Translations under genes and position numbers: made by a program
Part shown: positions 28,961 to 38,670 of the stretch, piece by piece
Layout of the letters: every line of letters starts with the position of its first letter
Position numbering within the stretch: the first letter of the stretch is position 1
Notes under the pieces: model-generated
What the model saw: the letters and a program-made list of their open reading frames with translations, nothing else
Databases searched by the model: none
What the model was told of the DNA's origin: nothing
Source of the DNA: Palaemon carinicauda
Taxonomy: Eukaryota > Arthropoda > Malacostraca > Decapoda > Palaemonidae
Assembly (NCBI RefSeq): GCF_036898095.1
Contig: NC_090744.1
Location: 13,320,143-13,384,142 of the forward strand
DNA length: 64,000 bases
Direction: 5' to 3'

Positions 28961-31580
28961 CAGTGGAATAGTTACTCGATATGGTAGCTTATCTGCATCA
29001 AGATCTGATCCAGCGACATATCAGTTCAACTGCTGTACCCCCAAGGATGGACGAGGAAACTAAGGAAAAAGCTAGACATTCTTACTCCCGTCTTAGTCAA
29101 GATGCTTCTTGGCCGAGCCGCCGAGACGCTTTACTAAGCATCTCTCCCTGCCGTGCGCCCAGCGAAGGGAGACCGCATTCATTGTTCTCTCTCGCTTCGC
29201 TTGTGTTGCTTAGTCTTGCCGCGTGGAACTTTTAGCTGTTTTCTTGTGCTTTTTAGTGTACTGTAAAATAGTTCTTGTGACGCCCTTGAAAATGTCTGTT
29301 GCCTGCATTTACAGAGTGAATGGATCGACGGTTCGCTACATAAAAAAAAGATGAAATGAAAATACGTAAAACTGCCTCAATAACGTTCTCCAAGGACACT
29401 CAGCGCGTTGTGACTCCTCGTAATAAGACGATTGTGCAAATGGAGACTACGTTATCAATGTGTATATCGGACTGTTGGGAAAAGGTTACGCTCGATACAA
29501 CATGATTCGAACCAAAGCCAAAACCCTGTATGATAGCCTAGTTTCTGAAGGGAAATCTAACGAAGACGACGAAGGTGATGATGACAACGAAGGTGATGAA
29601 CCTGCCCCACGAGAAAAATGTGGTTTTGTTGCCCGGAAGGGCTGGTTCGAGAAATTCAAGAGGTTTGGCCTTCGCAGCATTCTTTGTATGGGGAGCCTGC
29701 CTCGGCAGACCAAGAGGCAGCTCTTCGTTACATCGAGGATGAGTTCCCGAAATTAATTAAAGAAGGTGGCTATCTCCCGGAGCAGGTGTTCATCATGGAT
29801 GAGACTGGCCTCTTCTGGAAGAGGATGCCGTCCCGGACGTTCCTTTACAAGGACAAAGTAAAAGAGCCAGGGTTCAAGGCCCACAAAGATTACGTCACTC
29901 TCCTCATGTGCGGGAATGCCGCGGGCTTCATGCTCAAGCCTGGCTTAATCCTCGGGATTTGAAAAACAAAAACAAAGCCTTGCTGTCTGTCTACTGGATG
30001 AGTAATAAAAAGGCATGGATATCTAAAGCCCTCACACTCGACTGGTTCGTAAACTGCTTCATCCCACAGGTGAAGCTGTACCTCGCGGAGAATGGGCTGC
30101 ACTTTAAGGTCCTCCTCTTGATGGACTGTGCAGGCGGACATGCAATGGATCTGCATTATGACGGGGTTCAAGTGGAGTTCCTGCCTCCCAACACCACTTC
30201 CCTCATACAACCAATGGATCAGGGGGTCATTCGGGCCTTCAAGGCCCTCTACACGAGGTCCACGATGGAGGGCCTCATCTCCTCCATCGATGAAGACGAC
30301 AAGGATTTCAGCCTCAAGAGAAATTGGCGGGAATACAACATTGCAACATGCCTGGCCAACATTCAGAAAGCTCTTAATGAGATATAACAACAAACATTGA
30401 ATGCAAGTTGGAGAAAATTGTGGCCAGACGTTGTTCATAACTATGAGGGATTTACGCCAGATGAAGTTCACCACTCTGCCGTAGATAAGGCTGTGAGACT
30501 GGCACGGTTAGTAGCCAACGAAGGTTTCTCTGACATGACGACAGATGACGTCAACTCACTGATCGAGTGCCACTCGGAGCCCCTAACCAGCGAGGACCTT
30601 GTCGAAATGACAAGATTAGCGAGTGAGGAAGAAGAAGAGGCAGCCGACGTCGGCGACGATGACGAAGCTGACGAACGTGGCCTTACCGTGGACAACCTGC
30701 AAGAGCTCTGCAACATGGCACGGGCTCTGCAACAAAAGGCGCAGGAAATCGATGATAACATGGTCAGAGCCATTGAATTTATTAACCGTATTGACAGTGT
30801 AATGGCGTTGTGCAAGAGCATCTTTGCTCAGATAAAAGAACGTCAACAACTTCCCATCACGATGTTCCTAGTGCGCTGAAAACCTTCTGCAGAAGCATCA
30901 AATACTCCTGCAGCCTCTCCGGCTTCCCACCGAGCCACTACGCCGCCTCCTGCAGTTTCTCCAGCTCTATCGGAAGCTGTCGTTGACGATCCACCGTCTC
31001 TATCAACTGAGGATGAGGCGTCACCTGAGGAGCAGTAAAGCTCTCATTAACCTGTGCAGTAAATCATCTTCATCTTCATCACCTCCATTATACTGCACAG
31101 GTGTTTCATCGTCAATTATCAAGTTCATCGTCATTGTTAGAGGTGAGTTACGTATCTGGTTATAAGAATAAAAGAGTTCTAAAAACATATCTACAGTATA
31201 TACACGTACACTATTTATATCTACATATGTATGTACATGTACACTTACACTATTTATATTATTTATGTATAAACGTAAATGTACATACAGTATACGTAAT
31301 GTATTAAATACTGTATTTATACAGTACAGTACTTTATTTTATGTACAGTATATAATTTATATTATCAATATTTATTTACATGATTCTTTAATGTTCTAAT
31401 GATAACATATGCATTTATAGGGTTAATATACACTTATTGTTATCATATATACATGTACACAAAAAGATGTACTGTACATACTGTATTCCAAAAATAGGGA
31501 GGGAACCTACTTCGCGGTTTTCCACCTATCGTGGTCGGTTCTGGTCCCCATTAACCGCGATAGGTGAGGGATTACTGTAA
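28961..31580 (+). mobile_element. Tigger/pogo DNA transposon
   Basis: Holds a complete but broken transposase gene. The right end, about 31500-31578, reads TTCGCGGTTTTCCACCTATC then TTAACCGCGATAGGTGAGGG and ATTACTGTA, which fits Tigger-like terminal inverted repeats. The left end is not clear: a degenerate CAGTGGAATAGTTACTCGAT near 28962 is the best candidate. 30890-31490 is AT-rich 3' sequence. Confidence 0.75.
29320..30879 (+). pseudogene. Tigger transposase (CENP-B/psq HTH plus DDE), broken
   Basis: A psq-type HTH end (KIRKTASITFSKDTQRVVTP) is followed by a CENP-B-type HTH (RTKAKTLYDSLVSEGKS, then KCGFVARKGWFEKFKRFG). The DDE domain has its three catalytic Asp in place: FIMDETGLFWKRMPSRTF, LLLMDCAGGH and NTTSLIQPMDQGVI. 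The C-terminal Asp/Glu-rich tail resembles Tigger proteins. Frameshifts near 29470, 29690 and 29945 and a TAA at 30385-30387 prevent expression. Confidence 0.88.
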
Positions 31581-31689
31581 TAATAAAAATGTAAAAGAAA
31601 TTTACTGAAACACAAGCAGGGTATTAAGAAGCGTCAACTGTTTCGTGAATGGATTTCCCACCATGAGGTCAGTCATTATGATAGCTGGG

Positions 31690-31905
31690 TGATAAAAAGC
31701 TTCCTAGTTTGAAAATAAAATCCTTCCAACAGACCACCATTCGTCGTCCAGACCAAGACCTTAGTAGCAGAGAATGCACAGCGCAATCATATAATGTTGC
31801 CAGACCCACAATAACTCTTCAATCTGGTCGTAACAAAAGGTGCGCCACAGCTTACCCAATAAAAGACGAGGGATTGTATCTGCATAGGAACAAAAGATTT
31901 TCATT
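31690..31905 (+). repeat. DIRS-end-like repeat fragment
   Basis: ATAATGTTGCCAGACCCACA, GTCGTAACAAAAGG and GGGATTGTATCTGCATAGGA resemble the end of DIRS-G (14625-14725: ACAATGTTGCTAGCCCCACA, GTTGTAACAAAACA, GGTTTGTATAGCTAGGA). Confidence 0.5.
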
Positions 31906-31963
31906 CAGCCACTGCAAATTTAAAATTTCAAAATATTTACCACAAGACTGACCTGAGAGCTTC

Positions 31964-32165
31964 ATTAACCCTTTTACCCCTGGGGTATTTGGAAATTTCC
32001 AACCCTTAACCCCCAAGGGGTTATTTTTTTCCCAGGACATTTTGCAGTATATTTTTTTTAAATTGCTCTAACAGCCTTAATTTTGGTCATAGAGAGGTCA
32101 GGTTGGTCTCATTCTCTTGGAAAATGCCTGAATTTTCTCAAAAAATTATCAAAAAATATAAAAAA
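31964..32165 (-). repeat. MITE-like repeat R1, copy 3, cut by DIRS-D
   Basis: Starts TTAACCCTTTTACCCC in the orientation opposite to copies 1, 2 and 4 and keeps the core (AGAGAGGTCAGGTTGGTCTC). It stops at the left end of DIRS-D; the missing ~100 bp are not found beyond DIRS-D or DIRS-C. Confidence 0.8.
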
Positions 32166-32213
32166 TGACAAATTCGAAGATAATTTGTATTTTTCCTAAC
32201 CATATAAACCTTA

Positions 32214-32370
32214 GCTATTTACAAAGGGTTTTACTTTTAGCGCAGCTGAAATGACGAGCCAATAGTTTTTAACGAGGGTTAATTACCCCCGCGCTAGTTA
32301 GCGGGGGGTGGGGAAGGGTAGCTTGCTACCCCTCCCCCCTCCACACACCGGTGACTTGCTTCACTTCACT
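32214..32370. repeat. DIRS-D left inverted terminal repeat
   Basis: Complement of 40036-40190, from CTATTTACAAAGGG to TTCACTTCACT, with few differences. Confidence 0.9.
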
Positions 32371-32419
32371 TAGAGGTAGGACTTGACTTGGGGGTCAGGG
32401 ATGGCGGGCACATATGTGT

Positions 32420-32517
32420 AAATAGCTAAGGTTTGTATGGTTAGGAAAAATACAAATTATCTTCGAATTTGTCATTTGTTCCGTAACCGAAATACAAACC
32501 ACGCTATTTACAAAGGG
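32420..32517. repeat. DIRS-D internal complementary region
   Basis: 32420-32474 is the complement of the left terminus (32166-32220, few mismatches). 32475-32517 is the complement of the right terminus (TTTGTTCCGTAACCGAAATA). The halves abut at 32474/32475. Confidence 0.92.
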
Positions 32518-32992
32518 TGACTTACCCCTTAGGAAGGGTGGAAAATCCCCAGCCTTACTGACTTCGGCTTGCCCGGGGGCTCGATCCCTTAGTGAGCAGC
32601 ACTAGAGAGAGGGAGCCCCTGTACCTCACAGGTTCCTAGCATCGCTAGGAACGAGTGGCCTACATAAGTAGTGTGAGGAGGAGAGTGTGACTCGTCCTAT
32701 GAAGTTGACCTTGAGACCTTCAGATAGGAATTCTAGGATAGGACGTTCCCCATACCACCTCGTCAGGGTATGGGAGACGCAACAGTATTAAGCTTAATAC
32801 TAGGAGCACAAAGAAGCATGGGTTACCTGCAGAGGTCGAGGTCAGCTATGCGAGGACCAGGATGCTGCTTCCCCAAGAGAGGGGAGAATGAAGAAAGAAG
32901 TAAGGGTCAGACATACTCTTTCATTCACACAGACTAAGACCGGGTAACAACGCCCTCAACCTACTGTTACTTGTCCAAAAAGGAGCCTGAGG

Positions 32993-34180
32993 TTAGACCA
33001 GCTGTTGTGCAGCCACCACAGGGCCGATAGAGAACGTATCGAGGCTCCTGTGGGTCACGTCTTGCAGGTAGTGGGCTGTGAAGGTCGTTTGACGCTTCCA
33101 GACCCCAGCTTGAAGTACCTGCGTCACAGAGAAGTTTCTCTTGAAGGCCAGGGATGTAGCAATACCCCTGACATCGTGGGCCCGAGGGCGACGTGACGGA
33201 GGAGGGTCAGGATTCAGGGCATGGTGGATAACCCTTCGAATCCAAGCAGAGATGGTGTTCCTGGTGACCCTCCTCTTTGTCCTGCCTGTGCTCACAAACA
33301 AAGCTCGCACATGAGGACGGACTGCAGCCGTTCTCTTCAAGTAGTACCTCAGACACCTCACTGGGCATAGTAGCTGCTGGTCTGGCTCGTTTGTTACAGA
33401 ACGGAGACTCGCGATCCTGAAAGAGTCGAACCGAGGATCCGGCACTCCAGGATTCTGAGTCTTGGCCACAAACTCAGGGACGAACCTGAACGTTACCTCC
33501 CCCCATCCCCTTGAATGGGCGATGTCGTACGAGAGACCATGAAGTTCACTAACTCGCTTGGCCGAGGCCAAGGCGAGTAGGAAAGCCGTCTTCCAAGACA
33601 GGTGGCGATCGGAGGCCTGGCGTAATGGCTCGAAGGGAGGTCTCTTGAGAGACCTGAGGACTCGAACCACGTTCCAAGGAGGGGGTCTCACTTCCGACTG
33701 GGGGCAGGTAAGCTCATAGCTACGTATGAGTAAAGAGAGTTCTAGCGATGAAGAAATATCCACGCCCTTCAATCTGAAGGCCAAGCTTAAGGCTGAGCGA
33801 TAGCCTTTCACTGCCGAGACAGAAAGGCGCATTTCTTCTCGCAGATACACAAAGAAGTCCGCTATTGCTGGAATAGTGGCATCGAGTGGAGAGATACCCC
33901 TTCCACGACACCAACCACAAAAGACTCTCCACTTCGCTTGGTAGACTCCCTCAGAGGACCTTCGCAGGTGCCGAGACATTCTCTCCGCAACCTGTTGCGA
34001 AAAGCCTCTCTCCGCGAGGAGACGCTGGATAGTCTCCAGGCGTGAAGCCGAAGCGAGGCTACGGCCCTGTGAGGGACACCGGAGTGGGGTTGTCTGAGAA
34101 GCTCGTGTCGTGGAGGAAGCTCCCTTGGGAGTTCCGTCAGGAGTTGCAGAAGGTCCGGAAACCATTCCGCGTGATGCCAT
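32993..34180 (-). CDS. DIRS-D tyrosine recombinase
   Basis: A lambda-integrase-type recombinase that inserts the circular DIRS cDNA. The catalytic Arg lies in SAKRVSELHGL, the HxxR box in HDVRGIA (near 33165-33177), and the nucleophile in FTAHYLQDV (33058-33084), preceded by VWKR. ATG 34178-34180 is a plausible start just before the conserved N-terminal arm (TIQRLLAERGFSQQVAERMS). The same frame is open back to 35917, overlapping RT. It overlaps the RT-RNase H end by about 320 nt and appears intact. The start choice is inference. Confidence 0.85.
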   Translation of the reverse strand: MASRGMVSGPSATPDGTPKGASSTTRASQTTPLRCPSQGRSLASASRLETIQRLLAERGFSQQVAERMSRHLRRSSEGVYQAKWRVFCGWCRGRGISPLDATIPAIADFFVYLREEMRLSVSAVKGYRSALSLAFRLKGVDISSSLELSLLIRSYELTCPQSEVRPPPWNVVRVLRSLKRPPFEPLRQASDRHLSWKTAFLLALASAKRVSELHGLSYDIAHSRGWGEVTFRFVPEFVAKTQNPGVPDPRFDSFRIASLRSVTNEPDQQLLCPVRCLRYYLKRTAAVRPHVRALFVSTGRTKRRVTRNTISAWIRRVIHHALNPDPPPSRRPRAHDVRGIATSLAFKRNFSVTQVLQAGVWKRQTTFTAHYLQDVTHRSLDTFSIGPVVAAQQLV

Positions 34181-36249
34181 AGCGGAGCTACTAGAGTCAT
34201 GGAACAGTTGACCGATAGTCTGGTCCTGTTGAGCACCCTTCTCATCAGACAGAAAGGTGGGAAGGCGTACACGTCGATGTTGTCCCACCGTTGCTGGAAA
34301 GCATCTTGCCAGAGTGCCTTGGGGTCCGGGACTGGTGAGCAGTACAGGGGCAGCTTGAAGTTCAAGGCTGTCGCGAACAAGTCCACCGTCGGGGAACCCC
34401 ACAAAGTCAGGACTTTGTTGGCTATCTGAGGATCCAAAGACCACTCGGTACTCACTATCTGCGAAGCCCTGCTCAGACTGTCGGCGAGCACATTCCTCTT
34501 GCCAGGAATGAAGCGAGCTGATAGTGTTATCGAGTGGGTTTCGGTCCACCTCAGAGTCTCTACTGCAAGATGGGATAGCTGTTGCGAAAAAGTGCCTCCC
34601 TGCTTGTTGATATAAGCCACTACCGTGGTGTTGTCGCTCATCACCACCCCGGAGTGACCCGCCAGGAACCGTTGGAACTGTTGAAGGGCCAGAAAGACGG
34701 CCTTCAATTCTAGCAGGTTGATGTGTAGGCACTTTTCTGATTCTGACCAAAGGCCTGAGGCCCTCTGGTTCAGAACGTGCGCCCCCCACCCTTCTTTTGA
34801 CGCGTCCGAAAACAGAGTCAATTCCGGGGGGAGGACGAGAAGACTCACTCCCTTTCGCAGGTTCTCGTCGGCCAGCCACCACCGCAAGTCCGTCTGTTCC
34901 AGAGACCCCATTGGGATCAGAGTGTCCGGGGAATCGGATCCTTGATTCCACCGGGACTTGAGCCGCCATTGAAGGGATCTCATCCTGAGGCGGCTGTTTG
35001 GAACCAGACGGGCCAGGGAGGATAGGTGGCCCAAGAGACGCAACCACGATTGGGCGGGGAGTTCTTTTCGCCTGAGGAAAGGTTCCGCCACCCTCCTCAG
35101 CCTTGCTATCCGGTCGTCTGATGGAAAGGCTTTGTGGAGATTGGTGTCTATTAGCATGCCTAGATAAACCAGTCGTTGGGACGGCTGCAGAGAGGACTTC
35201 TCGAGGTTTACCACGATCCCCAGATCCTGGCAAAGATCTAGAAGCCTGTCTCGGTGTCGAAGAAGGGTCGACTCCGAGTCTGCTAGGATCAGCCAATCGT
35301 CTAGGTAACGAAGGAGACGAATGCCGTTCCTGTGCGCCCAAGTCGAAATCAGGGTGAACACTCTGGTGAACACCTGAGGAGCTGTGGAGAGACCGAAACA
35401 CAGCACCTTGAACTGGTAGATCTTGTTGTCTAGGCAGAATCTCAGGTACTTCCTGGAAGACGGATGGATTGGGATCTGGAAGTACGCATCCTTTAGATCC
35501 AGTGTACACATGAAGTCTTGTGGTCTCACCGCAAGTCTGACCGTGTCTGCTGTCTCCATGCTGAACCGGGTTTGTTTGACAAACCTGTTCAGAGCCGAGA
35601 GATCGATGACGGGTCTCCAGCCTCCAGTAGCCTTCTTTACAAGAAAGAGTCGACTGAAGAAGCCTGGAGAGCCGTCCACGACCTCCTGGAAAGCACCCTT
35701 CTCGAACATGGTCTCGACTTCGCCCTGAAGGGCCAGCCCCTTTGCCGATCCCATGGCATAGGAGCTCAACGACACTGGATTCGCTGTCAGGGGAGGTTGA
35801 GATGACGTGAACGGGACGCGATAACCTTGGCCGATCACTGAGACCGTCCAAGCATCGGCCCCGAGATGTTGCCACCTGCGGACGCAACGCTGAAGGCATC
35901 CCCCCACAGGTGGACACGCAGGGGGACTGCCACCCCTAGGGCTTGCGGCCGCGGCCGCCACCCCTAGAAGTCTTGCCTCCCCTGGAGGACTTACCGCCCC
36001 TCTTGACCTTGGCTGGAAAGGGCTGGGGCTTAGACACCACTTTCTTAGCTGCCGGTGCCTGTTTGGGAGCCTTACGAGGCTGTTGCTGCTGTTGTGGCGG
36101 GGCTGGAGGCTTATAGGGCCGAGTTGTAAGGGCCCTGTGGAGGAGGGAGTCCGTGCTGGATTTCCTCCACCTCTCAGCCGTTCGCTCCAAGTCTTGAGGC
36201 TCAAACAGGCTCTCCCCCAGGAGGGAGGCATGTCGGAGCCTACACACAT
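33862..36249 (-). CDS. DIRS-D reverse transcriptase-RNase H with Dam-like domain
   Basis: 795-codon frame; the conserved part begins near 35900. RT: GWRPVIDLSALNRFV, CTLDLKDAYFQIPIHP, FGLSTAPQVF and the catalytic RYLDDWLILAD near 35296-35310. RNase H: LFSDASKEGWGAHV, INLLELKAV, MSDNTTVVAYINKQGGT and VLADSLSR supply the acidic residues. A C-terminal VDLFATA...YAFPPF...LVAPLW region matches the Dam methylase-like domain known in DIRS elements, with FPPF in place of a D/NPPY motif. It overlaps ORF1 by about 310 nt. No stops are seen. Confidence 0.9.
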   Translation of the reverse strand: MCVGSDMPPSWGRACLSLKTWSERLRGGGNPARTPSSTGPLQLGPISLQPRHNSSNSLVRLPNRHRQLRKWCLSPSPFQPRSRGAVSPPGEARLLGVAAAAASPRGGSPPACPPVGGCLQRCVRRWQHLGADAWTVSVIGQGYRVPFTSSQPPLTANPVSLSSYAMGSAKGLALQGEVETMFEKGAFQEVVDGSPGFFSRLFLVKKATGGWRPVIDLSALNRFVKQTRFSMETADTVRLAVRPQDFMCTLDLKDAYFQIPIHPSSRKYLRFCLDNKIYQFKVLCFGLSTAPQVFTRVFTLISTWAHRNGIRLLRYLDDWLILADSESTLLRHRDRLLDLCQDLGIVVNLEKSSLQPSQRLVYLGMLIDTNLHKAFPSDDRIARLRRVAEPFLRRKELPAQSWLRLLGHLSSLARLVPNSRLRMRSLQWRLKSRWNQGSDSPDTLIPMGSLEQTDLRWWLADENLRKGVSLLVLPPELTLFSDASKEGWGAHVLNQRASGLWSESEKCLHINLLELKAVFLALQQFQRFLAGHSGVVMSDNTTVVAYINKQGGTFSQQLSHLAVETLRWTETHSITLSARFIPGKRNVLADSLSRASQIVSTEWSLDPQIANKVLTLWGSPTVDLFATALNFKLPLYCSPVPDPKALWQDAFQQRWDNIDVYAFPPFCLMRRVLNRTRLSVNCSMTLVAPLWHHAEWFPDLLQLLTELPRELPPRHELLRQPHSGVPHRAVASLRLHAWRLSSVSSRREAFRNRLRRECLGTCEGPLRESTKRSGESFVVGVVEGVSLHSMPLFQQ

Positions 36250-37684
36250 CTACGGCGGGGACCTTCGGATGGAATCTCTCGGACACAGCATCGCGACGCT
36301 TCAACACCGAGTTGGCCCACAGGGTGGTAACCTGGTGCGCCAAAAACTCGATGGAGCGGGTGCCCGAGAGCAAGAAGGTCTCTAGGGCCTTCCTATTGGT
36401 CTCCTTGGACAAGTCCTCCGATCGCAATAGGATGCCCAGAGATCCTAACCAGAAGTCCAGCCACGAAGTGGCCTGCATGGCACACTTAGCGACCTTCTCG
36501 TGGTTAAGGATCTCTGCCGCCGAGAACGACACCTGCCGGGCAGAGAGTTTCTCCAAGGGAACTCCCTTCGCCAGCTCCTCCACAGAGTGATGGAGAGGAA
36601 GAGCGAGGTTGTGCTCACCCAGGATCTCGAAATACCTCCTCTGCTGAAGGCGAGGAGGAGGGATGAGTTTGTTCCCGGCAGTGGAACGACTGGAGGAGGC
36701 AAGAAGTGCGAGCTGAGTATTGGCCCTAGCTCTGGCACTCTTCAGCCCCCGAGACCAGGGCAGAGCTGCACTGGTCTTAGGGGCCTTCCGAACGTCAAAC
36801 ACTTCATCCAGAATCGTGTCTTTGCCTTCACGGGGGGGGATGACTGGATCCGTAAGACTGTTAAGTTGCCTTATCAGGCTTAGGACCTGCCAGAAGGCAT
36901 GTTCGGACTCTTGCTGTTCTCCTCCCTGCGGGCTGGCAGCTAAGTCTCCTGCCCCAGGAATCTCTTCCTGGGGTGATACGTGGACATTCCCCTGGGTAGT
37001 CGTGGGTTCCTGTCGAATCCTTGCAGAGGATTTAGGGATGGTCTTGGAATCCTTGGGTTCCCTCCTAGGAGGGATACAGGATCCCAACAACGAGGTTCGA
37101 GGGGCCCCTTCCTCACGAGACGATTCTCCTGCCTGAAGCGAAGTCTCCCCCCCTGGTGCCGAGGGGAAGACTACCGCCCCACTGGACTCACCTGAGGACG
37201 GAAAGGCCTCGTCCACGGGAGAAGGAGAGAGTACTCGTGCAGGAGAGGGGACCCTCAAGACCGACCTCTTGGGAACCAACTTCGCCCTGGGGGAAGTCAC
37301 CACGAAGTCCACTCCTCTCTTTCTCTTCAGCGCAGGAGAGACAGCCGCTGGTTTGTTACCCTGGCCGGCGAGTGCTGGTTTCATAACCCTCACTAACGCC
37401 CGTGCCAGCGGACCAAACCAAGTCTGCTGCTCAAAGGACACAGAGTCCGAAATCCTCGCTAAGGTGAAAGGGATCGGGCGATCCTTTGGAGTGGACACGA
37501 CGGTACCTGCCTGAAAAGAAGGTGGGGAAGAATGCTGTACTGATCTGTCTTCGTCCTGCAATACCAACCTGTGCTTGGATGGAGGTGATCCCGAGTGCCG
37601 TCTAGGAGCACGCGTCCCTGCTGCTACCACCGGCTGTGGAATTCGCCGCGAACTATGGTCGCGCGAGGGTGAACGGTCGCGCAA
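35936..37684 (-). CDS. DIRS-D ORF1 (gag-like), C-terminal 582 codons
   Basis: Continues ORF1 in a frame different from the repeat-bearing part. TWFGPLARALVRVMKPALAG, PALKRKRG and ALPWSRGLKSA are followed by the conserved block SFSAAEILNHEKVAKCAMQA, FLAHQVTTLWANSVLKRRDA and a Gln run. A GGKSSRGGKTSRGGGRGRKP tail looks nucleic-acid-binding. DIRS-E shows the same blocks. Presumed structural protein of the replication particle, by analogy to gag. Confidence 0.72.
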   Translation of the reverse strand: MRDRSPSRDHSSRRIPQPVVAAGTRAPRRHSGSPPSKHRLVLQDEDRSVQHSSPPSFQAGTVVSTPKDRPIPFTLARISDSVSFEQQTWFGPLARALVRVMKPALAGQGNKPAAVSPALKRKRGVDFVVTSPRAKLVPKRSVLRVPSPARVLSPSPVDEAFPSSGESSGAVVFPSAPGGETSLQAGESSREEGAPRTSLLGSCIPPRREPKDSKTIPKSSARIRQEPTTTQGNVHVSPQEEIPGAGDLAASPQGGEQQESEHAFWQVLSLIRQLNSLTDPVIPPREGKDTILDEVFDVRKAPKTSAALPWSRGLKSARARANTQLALLASSSRSTAGNKLIPPPRLQQRRYFEILGEHNLALPLHHSVEELAKGVPLEKLSARQVSFSAAEILNHEKVAKCAMQATSWLDFWLGSLGILLRSEDLSKETNRKALETFLLSGTRSIEFLAHQVTTLWANSVLKRRDAVSERFHPKVPAVDVCRLRHASLLGESLFEPQDLERTAERWRKSSTDSLLHRALTTRPYKPPAPPQQQQQPRKAPKQAPAAKKVVSKPQPFPAKVKRGGKSSRGGKTSRGGGRGRKP

Positions 37685-38616
37685 AGGCGAATGGTTGCGC
37701 TGGTGATCGCGCGGGCGCGCAGGCGAGCGGTCGCGCGGGCGAGCGATCGCGCGGGCGCGCAGGCGTGAGGGTGGGCAGGTAAATGAACACGTGTCCGAGG
37801 CGACGAACGCAAGCGATGGCGCGACGGCGAGGGATCGTGCTGCCGCGTAGGTGAAGAAGATCGCTGGCGATAATGACCGCGTGATGGTAAGCGATGGCGA
37901 GCAGCATGTGTAGGTGAAGGATCGCGTGATAGGGTGCGATGGTGATCAGCATCCGTAAGAGGGCGGTCGTTCAGGGTTGTGCGATGAGGAGCAGCATGCG
38001 TAAGCGGGCGATCGTGCAGGGTTGTGCGATGGCGAGCAGCATGCGCAGGTGAATGATCGCGTGAAAGGGTGCGATGGTGATCAGCATCCGCAGGAGGGCG
38101 ATCGTTCAGGGTTGTGCGATGAGGAGCAGCATGCGTAAGCGGGCGATCGTGCAGGGTTGTGCGATGGCGAGCAGCATGCGCAGGTGAATGATCGCGTGAA
38201 AGGGTGCGATGGTGATCAGCATCCGCAGGAGGGCGATCGTTCAGGGTTGTGCGATGAGGAGCAGCATGCGTAAGCGGGCGATCGTGCAGGGTTGTGCGAT
38301 GGCGAGCAGCATGCGCAGGTGAATGATCGCGTGAAAGGGTGCGATGGTGATCAGCATCCGCAGGAGGGCGATCGTTCAGGGTAGTGCGATGAGGAGCAGC
38401 ATGCGTAAGCGGGCGATCATGCAGGGTCGTGCGATGGCGGGCAGCATGTGTAGGTGATCGCTGGCGAACTGGTGATCGCTGGCGAGCTGGTGATCGCTGG
38501 CGAGCAGAAGGTCGACGCGTGTCCTGTGAGAGGACAGGTGGAGCGGCGCGTTCACGAGCAGGAACGGGAAGATCGCTGGCACGTTGGCGAACATGTGTTT
38601 CTGACACGCGCAGCAC
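37624..38616 (-). CDS. DIRS-D ORF1, Arg/His-rich tandem-repeat part
   Basis: Same frame as the N-terminal part but separated from it by a TAG at 38671-38673. It consists of a 45-residue repeat made of three ~15-residue sub-repeats (AARHRTTLHDRPLTH, AAPHRTTLNDRPPAD, ADHHRTLSRDHSPAH), about four copies, followed by Arg-rich low-complexity sequence. No known fold; the basic charge suggests RNA or DNA contact (inference). Confidence 0.6.
   Translation of the reverse strand: MLRVSETHVRQRASDLPVPARERAAPPVLSQDTRRPSARQRSPARQRSPVRQRSPTHAARHRTTLHDRPLTHAAPHRTTLNDRPPADADHHRTLSRDHSPAHAARHRTTLHDRPLTHAAPHRTTLNDRPPADADHHRTLSRDHSPAHAARHRTTLHDRPLTHAAPHRTTLNDRPPADADHHRTLSRDHSPAHAARHRTTLHDRPLTHAAPHRTTLNDRPLTDADHHRTLSRDPSPTHAARHRLPSRGHYRQRSSSPTRQHDPSPSRHRLRSSPRTRVHLPAHPHACAPARSLARATARLRARAITSATIRLCATVHPRATIVRGEFHSRW
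37920..38455. repeat. 135-bp tandem repeat in DIRS-D ORF1
   Basis: GTGAAAGGGTGCGATGGTGA recurs at 38061, 38196 and 38331, exactly 135 bp apart. Each unit contains three related ~45-bp subunits. Confidence 0.92.
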
Positions 38617-38670
38617 GATGTTGCGTAGCCACAGTACCAGGTGGATAGTGAGCAGGGAGTTCAGCAGGAA

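Noticed and set aside
28981..29235. 84-codon frame upstream of the Tigger transposase
   Set aside because: Lies in the element's 5' UTR, with no match to transposase domains.
29320..30879. Domesticated CENP-B/jerky-like host gene
   Set aside because: Three frameshifts, a stop codon and a Tigger-type terminal repeat indicate a dead transposon copy.
35100..35917. First ~580 codons of the long D recombinase frame as a separate protein
   Set aside because: Its similarity to E and F follows from nucleotide homology of the underlying RT; kept as a finding but not called as a gene.
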